Under the pieces are notes generated by a model. That model ran no database searches. It had not been told where the DNA came from and worked only from the letters and a program-made list of their open reading frames with translations. 64,000 bases of DNA, from positions 14,712 through 78,711 of the forward strand of contig DASZME010000074.1 in the NCBI GenBank assembly GCA_035551995.1, written 5' to 3'. The position numbers were made by a program, and so were the translations under genes. Source of the DNA: RYN-428 sp035551995. GTDB taxonomy: Bacteria > Planctomycetota > Phycisphaerae > Tepidisphaerales > Tepidisphaeraceae. Below, in pieces: positions 47,522 to 55,950 of this stretch (positions are counted from its first letter, which is position 1; each line of letters begins with the position of its first letter).

Positions 47522-47902
47522 TTAGATCGTGACCTGCGGCGCCGCCGAGAGCGCGGGCGATCCGTCGGCCACCTGTTTCTGAATGGTCTGGCTGATCTTG
47601 CGGAGCAAGTCAACGAATTCCACCTGGGCCATGTTCAACGCCTTCACCTTAATGTGTGAGACGATGCGGCTCTGAAGCGATTCGAGCTGATGCTGCTGGG
47701 CGTCGGTCACCGGAATGCCCGACTGAGCCTGGCGGGTAAGCCCTTCGATCTGGCGGTCCAGTTCGGCAAGCATCCGCGAGGCCTCGGCATCTTTATCGAC
47801 GGCGTCGCGCGCCTGCTTGAAACGCGCCACCGCCGGATGTTGAGCGGCCAGTTGGCCAAGTTTGACGGCTTCGTCCAAAATCTGTTGTGTTTCTACGGGC
47901 AT
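47522..47902 (-). CDS. YlbF/YmcA-family protein
   Basis: A 126-aa all-helical protein of the YlbF family (in Bacillus, partners of RNase Y and sporulation control). It has the heptad-like ILDEAVKLGQLAAQHPAVARFKQARDAVDKDAEASRMLAELDRQIE core. ATG at 47902 has AAGGA five bases upstream; the longer reading adds 14 residues with no homology. It is divergent from the ThiF-like gene. Confidence 0.8.
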   Translation of the reverse strand: MPVETQQILDEAVKLGQLAAQHPAVARFKQARDAVDKDAEASRMLAELDRQIEGLTRQAQSGIPVTDAQQHQLESLQSRIVSHIKVKALNMAQVEFVDLLRKISQTIQKQVADGSPALSAAPQVTI

Positions 47903-48028
47903 TTGATTCCTTGTTAGACCGGCTACTATAAGCGGCCGAGACATGGGCTGCCAGTGGACGTTTTCCTGTCGGAGCGCGGCCGTTTCATTTGCACGGAGCG
48001 GCGACGACCCCCCGCCCTCCCAAACTCA

Positions 48029-49087
48029 ATGCAACAAACCGACCGCTACCATCGCCAGACGCTTTTGCCTCAAATCGGACCAGACGGGCAATTGCGGCTC
48101 GCCGCATCGACCGTTCTCCTCGTCGGCTGCGGCGCCCTCGGCAGCGTGCTGGCCGAACAACTGGCCCGCGCCGGCGTGGGACATCTCCGCATCGTCGATC
48201 GCGATATCGTGGAATTGACCAACCTTCAACGCCAGGTGCTGTTCGACGAACAAGACGCGCTGAAACAAACGCCCAAAGCGATCGCCGCCGCCCGGCGGTT
48301 AAGGCAAGTCAATTCTTCGGTCGCGATCGAGCCGCTGGTGGTCGATCTGCATGCGGGTAATGTCGAAGGACTGGCCGGCGTCGGCGAGCACTCACGCCGT
48401 GTCGATCTGATTCTTGACGGCGCCGACAGCGCCGAAACGCGATACTTGCTGAACGACGTTGCGGTAAAACACGGAATTCCCTGGATCTATGGCGCCTGCG
48501 TCGGGATGTCGGGCCGGATGATGGCTATTCTGCCGGGCCATACCCCCTGCCTGCGATGTCTGTTCCCCACCCCGGCGGGGCCGGGAGAACTGGCGACATG
48601 CGATACGGTCGGCGTCTTCTCGCCGGTGTCGGCGATCGTCGCTTCACTTCAGGCGGCCGCGGCCCTCAAACTACTCGCCGGGCGCCGGGAACTGGTGAAA
48701 ACGGAATTGAACGTCATCGATCTGTCCGACGGCGGAATTCGCGCGATCTCGGCGGTCGACGCGCGGCGCGAGGACTGCATCGCCTGTGGAAGGCGCCGAT
48801 TTGAGTTTCTCGACCAAATCATCGACGGCGCCGCCGTCAGCCTCTGCGGACGCAATGCCGTGCAGGTGCGTCCCGCGTCAAAATCCGCCAATATTGACTT
48901 ATCTTCGCTGGCGGAGAAGTTATCCGGCGTGGGCGTGGTCGAACGGACACCATTCCTGCTCCGCTGCACGCTCAACATGCCAGGCGATTTGCTGCTTACG
49001 GTGTTCCCTGATGGGAGACTGATTATTCGCGGAATGGCCGACCCGGAGAGCGCACGTTCCCTTTATGCGCGCTTTATTGGATCATGA
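48029..49087 (+). CDS. ThiF/MoeB-family E1-like adenylyltransferase
   Basis: A 352-aa E1-like enzyme that adenylates the C-terminal Gly-Gly of a ubiquitin-like sulfur carrier (ThiS, MoaD or CysO). It has the ATP-binding GCGALGSVLAEQLARAG, DRDIVELTNLQRQVLF, DGADSAETRYLLND and zinc-binding pairs CLRC and CIAC. The C-terminal 90 residues are not a rhodanese domain and carry one conserved-looking cysteine (LCGRNAVQV). ATG 48029 was preferred to an upstream GTG because the fold begins there. It directly precedes the cysM-mec pair, suggesting it activates a CysO-like carrier; no carrier gene is visible here. Confidence 0.88.
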   Translation: MQQTDRYHRQTLLPQIGPDGQLRLAASTVLLVGCGALGSVLAEQLARAGVGHLRIVDRDIVELTNLQRQVLFDEQDALKQTPKAIAAARRLRQVNSSVAIEPLVVDLHAGNVEGLAGVGEHSRRVDLILDGADSAETRYLLNDVAVKHGIPWIYGACVGMSGRMMAILPGHTPCLRCLFPTPAGPGELATCDTVGVFSPVSAIVASLQAAAALKLLAGRRELVKTELNVIDLSDGGIRAISAVDARREDCIACGRRRFEFLDQIIDGAAVSLCGRNAVQVRPASKSANIDLSSLAEKLSGVGVVERTPFLLRCTLNMPGDLLLTVFPDGRLIIRGMADPESARSLYARFIGS

Positions 49088-49128
49088 TACTGCTGCCGAT
49101 GGAGCACACGCGCGTTCTCCGTCCCCGC

Positions 49129-49157
49129 TTGAGTTATGCAAGGTATGTCTCTAGAAT
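49129..49157 (+). promoter_or_regulatory. Sigma-70-type promoter of the sulfur/cysteine operon
   Basis: TTGAGT (49129-49134), a 17-bp spacer and TAGAAT (49152-49157). The predicted start site near 49164 leaves a short leader for cysM and supports the ATG at 49197 over the GTG at 49173. Confidence 0.65.
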
Positions 49158-49196
49158 TAGTAGGAATTAAAGGTGACTGAAGTTTGGCCACAGACG

Positions 49197-50129
49197 ATGA
49201 CTCGCGCCCGTTCGCTGTTGCAGCTCATCGGCAACACGCCGTTGTTGCCGTTTGCGCGCGTGACGCGCGACGTGGCGCCGGTGGAAGTGTACGCCAAGGC
49301 CGAGTGGTACAACCCCGGCGGAAGCGTCAAGGACCGGGCGGCGATGGCGATGGTGCTTGACGGCGAACGCCGGGGTCTGATGCACAAGGATAAGGTCCTC
49401 ATCGACGCGACCAGCGGCAACACGGGAATCGCCTATGCGATGATCTGCGCCGAACGCGAATATCGATGCAAACTGGCGTTGCCGAAAAACGCCAGTATCG
49501 AACGCAAGCAGTGCCTTCTCGCGTACGGCGCCGAGTTGATTTTCACCGATCCTGCCGAAGGCACCGATGGCGCCCAGCGGTATGTGAAGGCGCTCGTCGC
49601 CGCCGATCCCAAACCCTATTTTTATCCCGACCAATACAACAACAACGCCAACTGGAAAGCCCATTACGACACGACGGCTATGGAAATCTGGAAGCAGACC
49701 GATGGCCGAATCACGCACTTTGTCACCGGCCTGGGAACCAGCGGCACCTTTATGGGTGTTACTCGCCGTCTTAAGGAACTGAATCCGGCGATCGAGTGCA
49801 TCGCCATGCAGCCCGATTCGCCCTTGCACGGCCTCGAGGGGCTCAAGCACATGCCGACGGCGCTGGCGCCGGGGATTTACGATCCGACGATCGCCGATCG
49901 CCAGGTCGCCGTGGCCACGGAAGACGCGCATCGAACGGTGCTTCGGCTTGCCCGCGAGGAAGGATACTTGGTCGGCGTTTCCTCCGGCGCGAACCTAGCC
50001 GCCGCCATCGACGTGGCCCGCGGATTAACCCACGGCGTCGTGGTGACGATCTTCTGCGATTCGGCTTCCAAATACCTATCGGAAAGCTTTTGGACGGATG
50101 ACGATAGCGACGCGGCGAATTGGCCATGA
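49197..50129 (+). CDS. cysM: Cysteine synthase, CysM type (CysO-thiocarboxylate branch)
   Basis: A 310-aa PLP enzyme. The Schiff-base lysine is K45 in NPGGSVKDR and the substrate-loop motif is TSGNTGIA. The segment YYPDQY-like FYPDQYNNNANWKAHYDTTA and the extended C-terminus KYLSESFWTDD match the mycobacterial CysM branch that uses O-phosphoserine and protein-bound thiocarboxylate rather than free sulfide. ATG 49197 aligns with that family's start; a GTG at 49173 with AGGA is possible. The gene begins a unit running to cysH. Confidence 0.88.
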   Translation: MTRARSLLQLIGNTPLLPFARVTRDVAPVEVYAKAEWYNPGGSVKDRAAMAMVLDGERRGLMHKDKVLIDATSGNTGIAYAMICAEREYRCKLALPKNASIERKQCLLAYGAELIFTDPAEGTDGAQRYVKALVAADPKPYFYPDQYNNNANWKAHYDTTAMEIWKQTDGRITHFVTGLGTSGTFMGVTRRLKELNPAIECIAMQPDSPLHGLEGLKHMPTALAPGIYDPTIADRQVAVATEDAHRTVLRLAREEGYLVGVSSGANLAAAIDVARGLTHGVVVTIFCDSASKYLSESFWTDDDSDAANWP

Positions 50130-50165
50130 CTGCGCCGACGGCGGCGGCAAAAGAGGAATTATTCC

Positions 50166-50630
50166 GTGAGTGCCAAAGCGACAAATAATCCGATCGCCGA
50201 CCTTCTCCTGAGCGATCCGCTGCGCAAGCAGATCGAGCGCGAAGGCGTCGGCGCCTATCCGAACGAATGCTGCGGGATTCTGATCGGCCGCGACGTGATG
50301 CACGATGGCGTTCGGGTGCGGATCGTCGATCGGCTTGAACCGGGCCGAAACGCCTTTGAAGCAGCCGAGCAATACCATCGCTTTTCGATCGATCCGCTTC
50401 AACAACTGAAAGCCGAAAAATCGGCCGAGAAGGATGGGTTGGCCGTCCTGGGTTACTACCACAGCCATCCCGATCATCCCGCCCGCCCCAGCGAGTACGA
50501 TCGCGCGCATGCGTGGCCGTTTTACAGCTATGTGATCGTGGCGATCGAGAAGGGAATCGCCGCCGTGATGACAAGTTGGGTGCTGGATGACGTGACGGAG
50601 ACGTTTACGAAACAGGAAATAAAGTCATGA
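50166..50630 (+). CDS. JAMM/Mov34 metalloprotease, Mec-like
   Basis: A 154-aa JAMM isopeptidase with intact zinc site: E34 (NECCG), H99, H101, S109 and D112 (HSHP-x6-S-x2-D). In Mycobacterium and Wolinella-like systems Mec removes cysteine from the CysO C-terminus after CysM has made the CysO-cysteine adduct. Lying 36 bp after cysM fits that role. GTG start with GAGGA upstream. Its stop overlaps the next gene's start by 4 bp. Confidence 0.88.
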   Translation: MSAKATNNPIADLLLSDPLRKQIEREGVGAYPNECCGILIGRDVMHDGVRVRIVDRLEPGRNAFEAAEQYHRFSIDPLQQLKAEKSAEKDGLAVLGYYHSHPDHPARPSEYDRAHAWPFYSYVIVAIEKGIAAVMTSWVLDDVTETFTKQEIKS

Positions 50631-51511
50631 CTGAATACGCAAACCCGCAAGCCTTGGTGAGCACCGATTGGGTCGCTGAGCATGCACACGATCCGAAGGT
50701 AAAGTTGATCGAGGTGGACGTTGACACAACGGCCTACGACAAGGGCCACGTTCCCGGCGCCATCGGCTGGAACTGGCAAACGGACCTGAACGATAAGGTT
50801 CAGCGGGACATCATCGATCCGCGCGCCTTCGCCGAGTTAAATCGACAGGCGGGGATTCAGCCGGACGATACGGTGATTTTCTATGGCGACAACAACAACT
50901 GGTTTGCCGCCTGGGCGCTGTGGCAATTCAAATATCACGGCCACAAAGACGTCCGCCTGATGAACGGCGGGCGCAAGAAATGGGAACTGGAAAAACGGCC
51001 GCTTACCACCGATGCGCCCAAGCTCTCCTCGCGCAGCAATTATCCGATTCCGGCGTCGGACGAATCGGTTCGCGCGTATCGCCGCGAGGTCGAGGACGCG
51101 ATCGGCCGTAACCAGATCAATCTCGTCGATGTCCGCAGTCCCGACGAATACACCGGGAAGGTGATCGCCCCGCCCGGCATGACCGAAACCGCCCAGCGCG
51201 GCGGCCATATCCCCGGCGCCAAAAGCATCCCCTGGGCCAAGACCGCCAACGACGACGGCAGCTTCAAAAGCGTCGACGAACTCAAGAAACTTTACGGCGA
51301 CGCCGGGATTGACTTCGCCAAGCCGACCATCGCATATTGCCGGATCGGCGAGCGGTCGAGCCACACTTGGTTCGTGCTTAAATATTTGTTGGGCGTGAAG
51401 GACGTGAAGAACTATGATGGATCGTGGACGGAGTGGGGCAATCTGGTCGGCGCGCCGATTGAAAAAGGCGACGGCGTCGCGACGGCGCTGCCGAATGTGA
51501 AGTGCCAATAG
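50627..51511 (+). CDS. Sulfurtransferase (two-domain rhodanese, SseA-like)
   Basis: A 294-aa tandem rhodanese. The N-terminal domain is catalytically inactive, and the C-terminal domain holds active-site Cys238 in CRIGERSSHTW, typical of thiosulfate or 3-mercaptopyruvate sulfurtransferases (CysA2/SseA type). It probably supplies persulfide sulfur to the carrier activated by the ThiF-like enzyme, making carrier-COSH for CysM. Its ATG overlaps the mec stop (ATGA). Confidence 0.92.
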   Translation: MTEYANPQALVSTDWVAEHAHDPKVKLIEVDVDTTAYDKGHVPGAIGWNWQTDLNDKVQRDIIDPRAFAELNRQAGIQPDDTVIFYGDNNNWFAAWALWQFKYHGHKDVRLMNGGRKKWELEKRPLTTDAPKLSSRSNYPIPASDESVRAYRREVEDAIGRNQINLVDVRSPDEYTGKVIAPPGMTETAQRGGHIPGAKSIPWAKTANDDGSFKSVDELKKLYGDAGIDFAKPTIAYCRIGERSSHTWFVLKYLLGVKDVKNYDGSWTEWGNLVGAPIEKGDGVATALPNVKCQ

Positions 51512-51521
51512 AGGTGAGCAT

Positions 51522-51785
51522 ATGGAAATTGAACGAATCCGTGAATTGCGCCTGGCGCACCCTTTTGTTCCGTTTAATCTGGTTCTTAAAGACGGCCGCA
51601 AGTTGCCGGTCGATCAGCCTTATTATCTGGCCATTGCGCCGGACAAGAGTTTTATATCTCATAGCTCAGTCGGCGGCGGATTCGAGTGTGTGAGGCCGGA
51701 TTGGGTCGCTGACGTTGACTATACCGATCCTGCCGGCGAGCGATGGAATACTCCCGATCACAAGCAGGGACAGGGCGCTGCATGA
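51522..51785 (+). CDS. Small unknown protein (HPFVPFNLVLKDGR family)
   Basis: An 87-aa protein starting MEIERIRELRLAHPFVPFNLVLKDGRKLPV. It resembles a widespread family of about 70-95-aa proteins in planctomycetes and verrucomicrobia with the pattern PF-xPF-x-L-x-L-x-DGR-x-x-x-V. Function is unknown. GAGGTGA precedes the ATG. Its stop overlaps the start of the next small gene by 4 bp, and the two appear to be tandem paralogues. Confidence 0.7.
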   Translation: MEIERIRELRLAHPFVPFNLVLKDGRKLPVDQPYYLAIAPDKSFISHSSVGGGFECVRPDWVADVDYTDPAGERWNTPDHKQGQGAA

Positions 51786-52033
51786 CGACAGAACACCTTA
51801 TCCGTTTTTCCATGAAACTCCCGTTTGAAGGATTTATTCTGAGCCTCTCGAATGGGCGCGAGTTGCACATTCCCCATCCAGAATATGGTCAACTGGAACA
51901 GTTCGCCGTCGCTGTGATAGTGTTGCTCCCGACCCGTCAGATCGAAGTGGTCGATACTTCGCTGATCGTTTCAATTCGAACAATTTACGCGTCCGACCCG
52001 GGCGCGTGGACAGGTCCCACCAATGCCACTTAA
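51782..52033 (+). CDS. Small unknown protein, tandem paralogue of the preceding gene
   Basis: An 83-aa protein with the same layout as 51522-51785: KLPFEGFILSLSNGRELHIPHPEY, then a hydrophobic strand (FAVAVIVLLP) and a C-terminal VDTSLIVSIRTI. It starts within an ATGA overlap and its end overlaps the cysK start by 11 bp, so it is translated in the operon. No catalytic residues are visible. Confidence 0.65.
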   Translation: MTTEHLIRFSMKLPFEGFILSLSNGRELHIPHPEYGQLEQFAVAVIVLLPTRQIEVVDTSLIVSIRTIYASDPGAWTGPTNAT

Positions 52034-52985
52034 ACCTCAAGGCCGTATCTTCAACGACATCACCGAAACCATCGGCGGAACGCCGTTGGTGCGGATCAAC
52101 CGCCTGATTCCAAAGGACCAGGCGACCGTTTTGGTTAAATGCGAATTCTTTAATCCGCTGTCGAGCGTGAAAGACCGCATCGGCCTTGCCATGATCGAAG
52201 CGGCCGAGCGCGACGGGAAAATCAGCAAGAGCACGCTGATCATTGAGCCGACCAGCGGCAACACCGGCATCGCCCTCGCGTTTGTTTGCGCAGCCAAGGG
52301 ATATAAGCTCGTCCTCACCATGCCCGAGGCGATGAGCATCGAACGGCGGCGATTGCTCAAGGCGCTGGGCGCCCGGGTCGAGTTGACACCCGCCGCCGAG
52401 GGGATGCGCGGCGCCATCAATAAGGCCGAGGCGATCCGCGCGGAAAATAAGGACAGCTTTATCCCCCAGCAATTCGAGAATCCCGCCAATCCCGAAATTC
52501 ATCGCCAAACCACCGCCGAGGAAATCTGGCAGGACACCGACGGCCAGGTAGACATCCTCGTCGCCGGCGTCGGCACCGGCGGCACCATCACCGGCGTCTC
52601 GGAAGTCATCAAGAAACGCAAGCCCAGCTTCAAGGCCATCGCCGTGGAACCGGTATCGTCGCCGGTCATTCAACAGACGTTACGCGGCGAGCCGGTCAAG
52701 CCGGGCCGTCATAAAATCCAGGGCATCGGCGCCGGGTTCGTGCCCAGGAATCTGCATACCGACATCCTAGACGAAGTCATCGAAATCACCGACGAAGAAG
52801 CGTTTATTTGGGCCCGGCGTCTGGCCAAGGAAGAAGGCATTTTCGGCGGGATCAGCTCCGGCGGAAACATGGCCGCCGCGGCGAAGGTCGCCGCTCGACC
52901 GGAAAATAAAGGCAAGATGATCGTCACGGTCATGTGCAGCTTCGGCGAGCGATATCTCAGCACGCCGCTGTTTGACGAGGAATGA
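52023..52985 (+). CDS. cysK: Cysteine synthase A (O-acetylserine sulfhydrylase)
   Basis: A 320-aa PLP enzyme: Schiff-base K50 in NPLSSVKDR, TSGNTGIALAF substrate loop, GVGTGGTITG phosphate-cup, and AVEPVSSPV with the C-terminal GGISSGGN. It condenses O-acetylserine with sulfide from the reductive branch. Having CysK and CysM in one operon gives two sulfur routes to cysteine. No cysE is in the window. Confidence 0.93.
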   Translation: MPLKPQGRIFNDITETIGGTPLVRINRLIPKDQATVLVKCEFFNPLSSVKDRIGLAMIEAAERDGKISKSTLIIEPTSGNTGIALAFVCAAKGYKLVLTMPEAMSIERRRLLKALGARVELTPAAEGMRGAINKAEAIRAENKDSFIPQQFENPANPEIHRQTTAEEIWQDTDGQVDILVAGVGTGGTITGVSEVIKKRKPSFKAIAVEPVSSPVIQQTLRGEPVKPGRHKIQGIGAGFVPRNLHTDILDEVIEITDEEAFIWARRLAKEEGIFGGISSGGNMAAAAKVAARPENKGKMIVTVMCSFGERYLSTPLFDEE

Positions 52986-53000
52986 AGCCGGGCGACATCG

Positions 53001-53621
53001 ATGACCGATTCCAAGTCCTCCAACATCACCTGGCATTGCGGTTCCGTCACCCGCGCCGATCGCGAACGCGCGCTCGGCCAGCGCGGCGCCGTCGTCTGGT
53101 TCACCGGCCTTTCCGCCGCCGGAAAATCGACCATCGCCTGCATCCTCGAACAAATGTTGCTGGACCGCGGTAAGCATGCATATCGTCTGGACGGCGATAA
53201 CATCCGTTACGGCCTCAACGCCAATCTCGGCTTCGGCGCCGAAGATCGCCGGGAAAATATTCGACGCATCGGCGAAGTGGCCAAACTGTTCGCCGACGCC
53301 GGGATCATCGTCGTCGCCAGTTTCATCAGCCCCTATCGAAGCGACCGCGATGCGCTGCGGGCCAACATGACGGCCGGTGAATTCGTCGAGGTGTACGTCA
53401 AAGTTTCCGTGGCGGCCGCGGAAAGTCGCGATCCCAAAGGTCTGTATAAGAAAGCCCGCGCGGGCGAGATAAAAAATTTCACCGGCATTGACGATCCGTA
53501 TGAGCCGCCGGTGAAACCGGAGATCGTTATCGATACCGAGGCGCTGGCCCCTCAAGCGGCGGCGGAACTGGTGTGCGAATACCTTGACGCCGCGGGAATA
53601 CTTGGAATGAAAACTGACTGA
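53001..53621 (+). CDS. cysC: Adenylylsulfate (APS) kinase
   Basis: A 206-aa kinase converting APS to PAPS with ATP. It has Walker A GLSAAGKST (36-44), the APS-binding DGDNIRYGLNANLGFGAEDRRENIRR and the FISPYRSDR and FTGIDDPYEPP motifs. Its presence beside an Fe-S reductase (54507-55262) suggests PAPS is needed either for the reductase or for sulfation. No ATP sulfurylase (cysN/cysD or sat) is within the window. Confidence 0.94.
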   Translation: MTDSKSSNITWHCGSVTRADRERALGQRGAVVWFTGLSAAGKSTIACILEQMLLDRGKHAYRLDGDNIRYGLNANLGFGAEDRRENIRRIGEVAKLFADAGIIVVASFISPYRSDRDALRANMTAGEFVEVYVKVSVAAAESRDPKGLYKKARAGEIKNFTGIDDPYEPPVKPEIVIDTEALAPQAAAELVCEYLDAAGILGMKTD

Positions 53622-53623
53622 AA

Positions 53624-54502
53624 ATGAAAACATCCCCCGCCCCATTCGTCGATCTGCACTGCCATTCCACCGCCTCGGACGGCACGTGCTCCCCCACCGA
53701 GGTCATTCGACTCGGACAGCGCAGCGGGTTGTCCGCCATGTCGCTGACCGATCACGACACGATCGGGGGCGTGGCCGAAGCCGCGGCCGAGGCGGCGCGG
53801 CTTGGCGTCGATTTTATCCCCGGCATCGAAATTTCCGCCGAGTATCCCCGCCCCGGGACCATGCACATTCTTGGCTATGGCGTCGATCCCGACAGCCCGA
53901 TCCTTCATGACCTCACCCGCCAGTTGATCGAAGGCCGCGATACACGCAATCCGCAGATCATCCGCAAGCTCAATCAGTTGAACATGGACATCACGATGGA
54001 GGAAGTGGAACAGGAAGCCGGCGGCGCCGTCATCGGCCGCCCGCACATCGCGGCGATCCTCATCCGAAAAGGATACGTCTCTTCCGTAAAACAGGCTTTT
54101 GACAAATACCTGGCGCCGGGCGGACTGGCCTATTTCGACAAGGAACGCCTTGGCCCGCGCCGCGCCCTGGAAATGATTCACGAATCCGGCGGCATTCCGG
54201 TTCTCGCCCATCCCATTCAGCTTCGCGCCCTCAACGACGGCGAACTCGAACGCGTCATCAAGGACCTCAAGGATCTTGGCCTGGTCGGCCTCGAAGTGAT
54301 CCACAGCGACCACGGGCCGGGCCACGTGGAAAAATATTCGAAGATCGCCGACCGCATGGGCCTCGTCAAAACCGGCGGCAGCGACTTTCACGGCCACAAT
54401 AAAAAAGACATCCAACTCGGAACCGCCAATGGCCGGCGCGTTCCACGCGAATTCTTCGACGCGCTGCTCGAGCGCGTCGCGGAGGTCGGGAAGGCCGGTT
54501 AA
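53624..54502 (+). CDS. PHP-domain phosphoesterase (YciV/RNase AM type, likely pAp phosphatase)
   Basis: A 292-aa PHP metallohydrolase. Metal ligands are in VDLHCHSTASDGT, LTDHDTIGG, IPGIEISAEY, GRPHIA and GGSDFHG. The 280-300-aa length matches the RNase AM/YciV family; characterised relatives remove the 3' phosphate of nucleoside 3',5'-bisphosphates and trim RNA. Lying between cysC and cysH (2-bp and 4-bp gaps), it probably recycles 3'-phosphoadenosine 5'-phosphate, the by-product of PAPS use. The activity is inferred. Confidence 0.82.
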   Translation: MKTSPAPFVDLHCHSTASDGTCSPTEVIRLGQRSGLSAMSLTDHDTIGGVAEAAAEAARLGVDFIPGIEISAEYPRPGTMHILGYGVDPDSPILHDLTRQLIEGRDTRNPQIIRKLNQLNMDITMEEVEQEAGGAVIGRPHIAAILIRKGYVSSVKQAFDKYLAPGGLAYFDKERLGPRRALEMIHESGGIPVLAHPIQLRALNDGELERVIKDLKDLGLVGLEVIHSDHGPGHVEKYSKIADRMGLVKTGGSDFHGHNKKDIQLGTANGRRVPREFFDALLERVAEVGKAG

Positions 54503-54506
54503 TCGC

Positions 54507-55262
54507 ATGACGATGGCGGGAGAAAATATCGCCGACAAGGCGGCCGATCTCGAAGAGCTCAACGGACTTTTCGAAGCGAGCGATCCCGAGAAGGTCGTCG
54601 CCTGGGCGGCGGCGCGCTTTGGATCGGAGATGGTCATGACCTCGTCGTTCGGCGCCGAGTCGGCCATGCTGTTGCACATGGCCACGCGGGTTCTGCCGGG
54701 CATTCGCGTCATCATGGTCGATACGGGATATTTGTTTCCCGAAACCTGGGCGCATATGGAAGACCTGCGGCGGCGGCTGGACCTCAACGTCTGGGTCTAT
54801 CGCACCCGCAATGATCCGATGGAATACCTTCACAAGGCGGGAGAAGAAAACCCCGCGTTTCGCAACGATCGCGACGCGTGCTGCGCCGTGAACAAGAACG
54901 AGCCGATCGATCGCGCGATGAAGCAGCTGGTCCCGCGCGCCTGGCTGCGCGGAATTCGCCGCGATCAGACGGCGGACCGAAAAACAGCGCGATTCGTCGA
55001 TTGGTCGGCGCGATTTGATTGCTATGCGATTTCGCCCGTATTGAACTGGGGCAGCCGGGAGATTTACGCGTATATGAAAAAGCATGATCTCCCCTATCAC
55101 CCGCTGTACGAAAAGGGATATGCCTCGATCGGATGCAACCCCCTTTCCTGCACGCGGGCGATCACGGCCGGAGAAGAGCCCCGCTCCGGCCGCTGGGCCG
55201 GAACAAACAAGGTCGAATGCGGGATCAACCTCGCGAATTCATTGGATTCATCGCATCTCTAA
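54507..55262 (+). CDS. cysH: APS/PAPS reductase with Fe-S-type cysteines
   Basis: A 251-aa CysH that reduces APS or PAPS to sulfite. It has an SSFGAESAMLLHMA P-loop-like motif, DTGYLFPETW, and GIRRDQTADRK. The Fe-S cluster cysteines characteristic of APS-type reductases are present as C125-C126 and a second pair, but the second pair is C210-x4-C215 (GCNPLSC) rather than the usual C-x2-C. The catalytic ECG motif (NKVECGIN) is at the end. ATG at 54507 follows the PHP gene by 4 bp; ATG 54513 is an alternative. Confidence 0.9.
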   Translation: MTMAGENIADKAADLEELNGLFEASDPEKVVAWAAARFGSEMVMTSSFGAESAMLLHMATRVLPGIRVIMVDTGYLFPETWAHMEDLRRRLDLNVWVYRTRNDPMEYLHKAGEENPAFRNDRDACCAVNKNEPIDRAMKQLVPRAWLRGIRRDQTADRKTARFVDWSARFDCYAISPVLNWGSREIYAYMKKHDLPYHPLYEKGYASIGCNPLSCTRAITAGEEPRSGRWAGTNKVECGINLANSLDSSHL

Positions 55263-55302
55263 AAACGCGCCGTGGCGCCCGTCCCGGCCTGGGATAATCC
55301 GC

Positions 55303-55877
55303 ATGTCGCAAGGGCCAAATTTCGACGACGGACCAGAGGCAAATGACGCGCCGCGCGTCTTTTCGATTCCTCCGCTGTCTTACCGCTCGGATGACTCACC
55401 TACGCTCCTGGCGATTGCGCGAGCGATGGGGTCCATTTACCTTTTGCTGGTGCCATCTATTTTTCCACTGCTCTGCTCTTCGCGTGGGTACAGATCCAAC
55501 AGTTCCCAATTGTGGCGCCGCGGGTGCGCGCGCTTTACGTCTTTTTGGCCATCAGCTCGGACGTCGGCAACGCGGCGTTACTTTCAACTGAGATCGTTTT
55601 GGGCATTTGCACTTTGCGTTTGCGACCGATCACACCGCGTTTAATGCGCGTCTGGGCGTGGTCAAGCCTCGCGTGGTCGGCATACGCGTTGGTGGGCTCG
55701 ATCGCATATCAGATCGAGGCGTCGGCGGGCGGAGTCGTTCAAGGGGCATATCTCCGTCTTGCGTTCGCGTCTTTGGTCCAGCGCGTCGCATCCAGCCTGG
55801 TTGTTCCAATCGTTACCCTCATTTTACTGGGCGCCAAACCGTTTCGCGAGGTGTTTTCGGCGGACGCTTTCCGATAG
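55303..55877 (+). pseudogene. Frameshifted small membrane protein
   Basis: Begins MSQGPNFDDGPEAND and is open to about LAIARAMGSIYL. The continuing hydrophobic protein is then found in a different frame (FAGAIYFSTALLFAWVQ onward) to a stop at 55877. A single missing T in the TTTT run near 55442-55445 would join them into a protein of about 190 aa with four transmembrane helices. No family is recognised. It is either a real disruption or an indel error. Confidence 0.65.
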
Positions 55878-55950
55878 CCGAATGGGTTGATCGTCGAACG
55901 ATGCTTGCTCTCTGGCATCTTCTTCCCTCCTCCGCTATAAAACGCCGACC

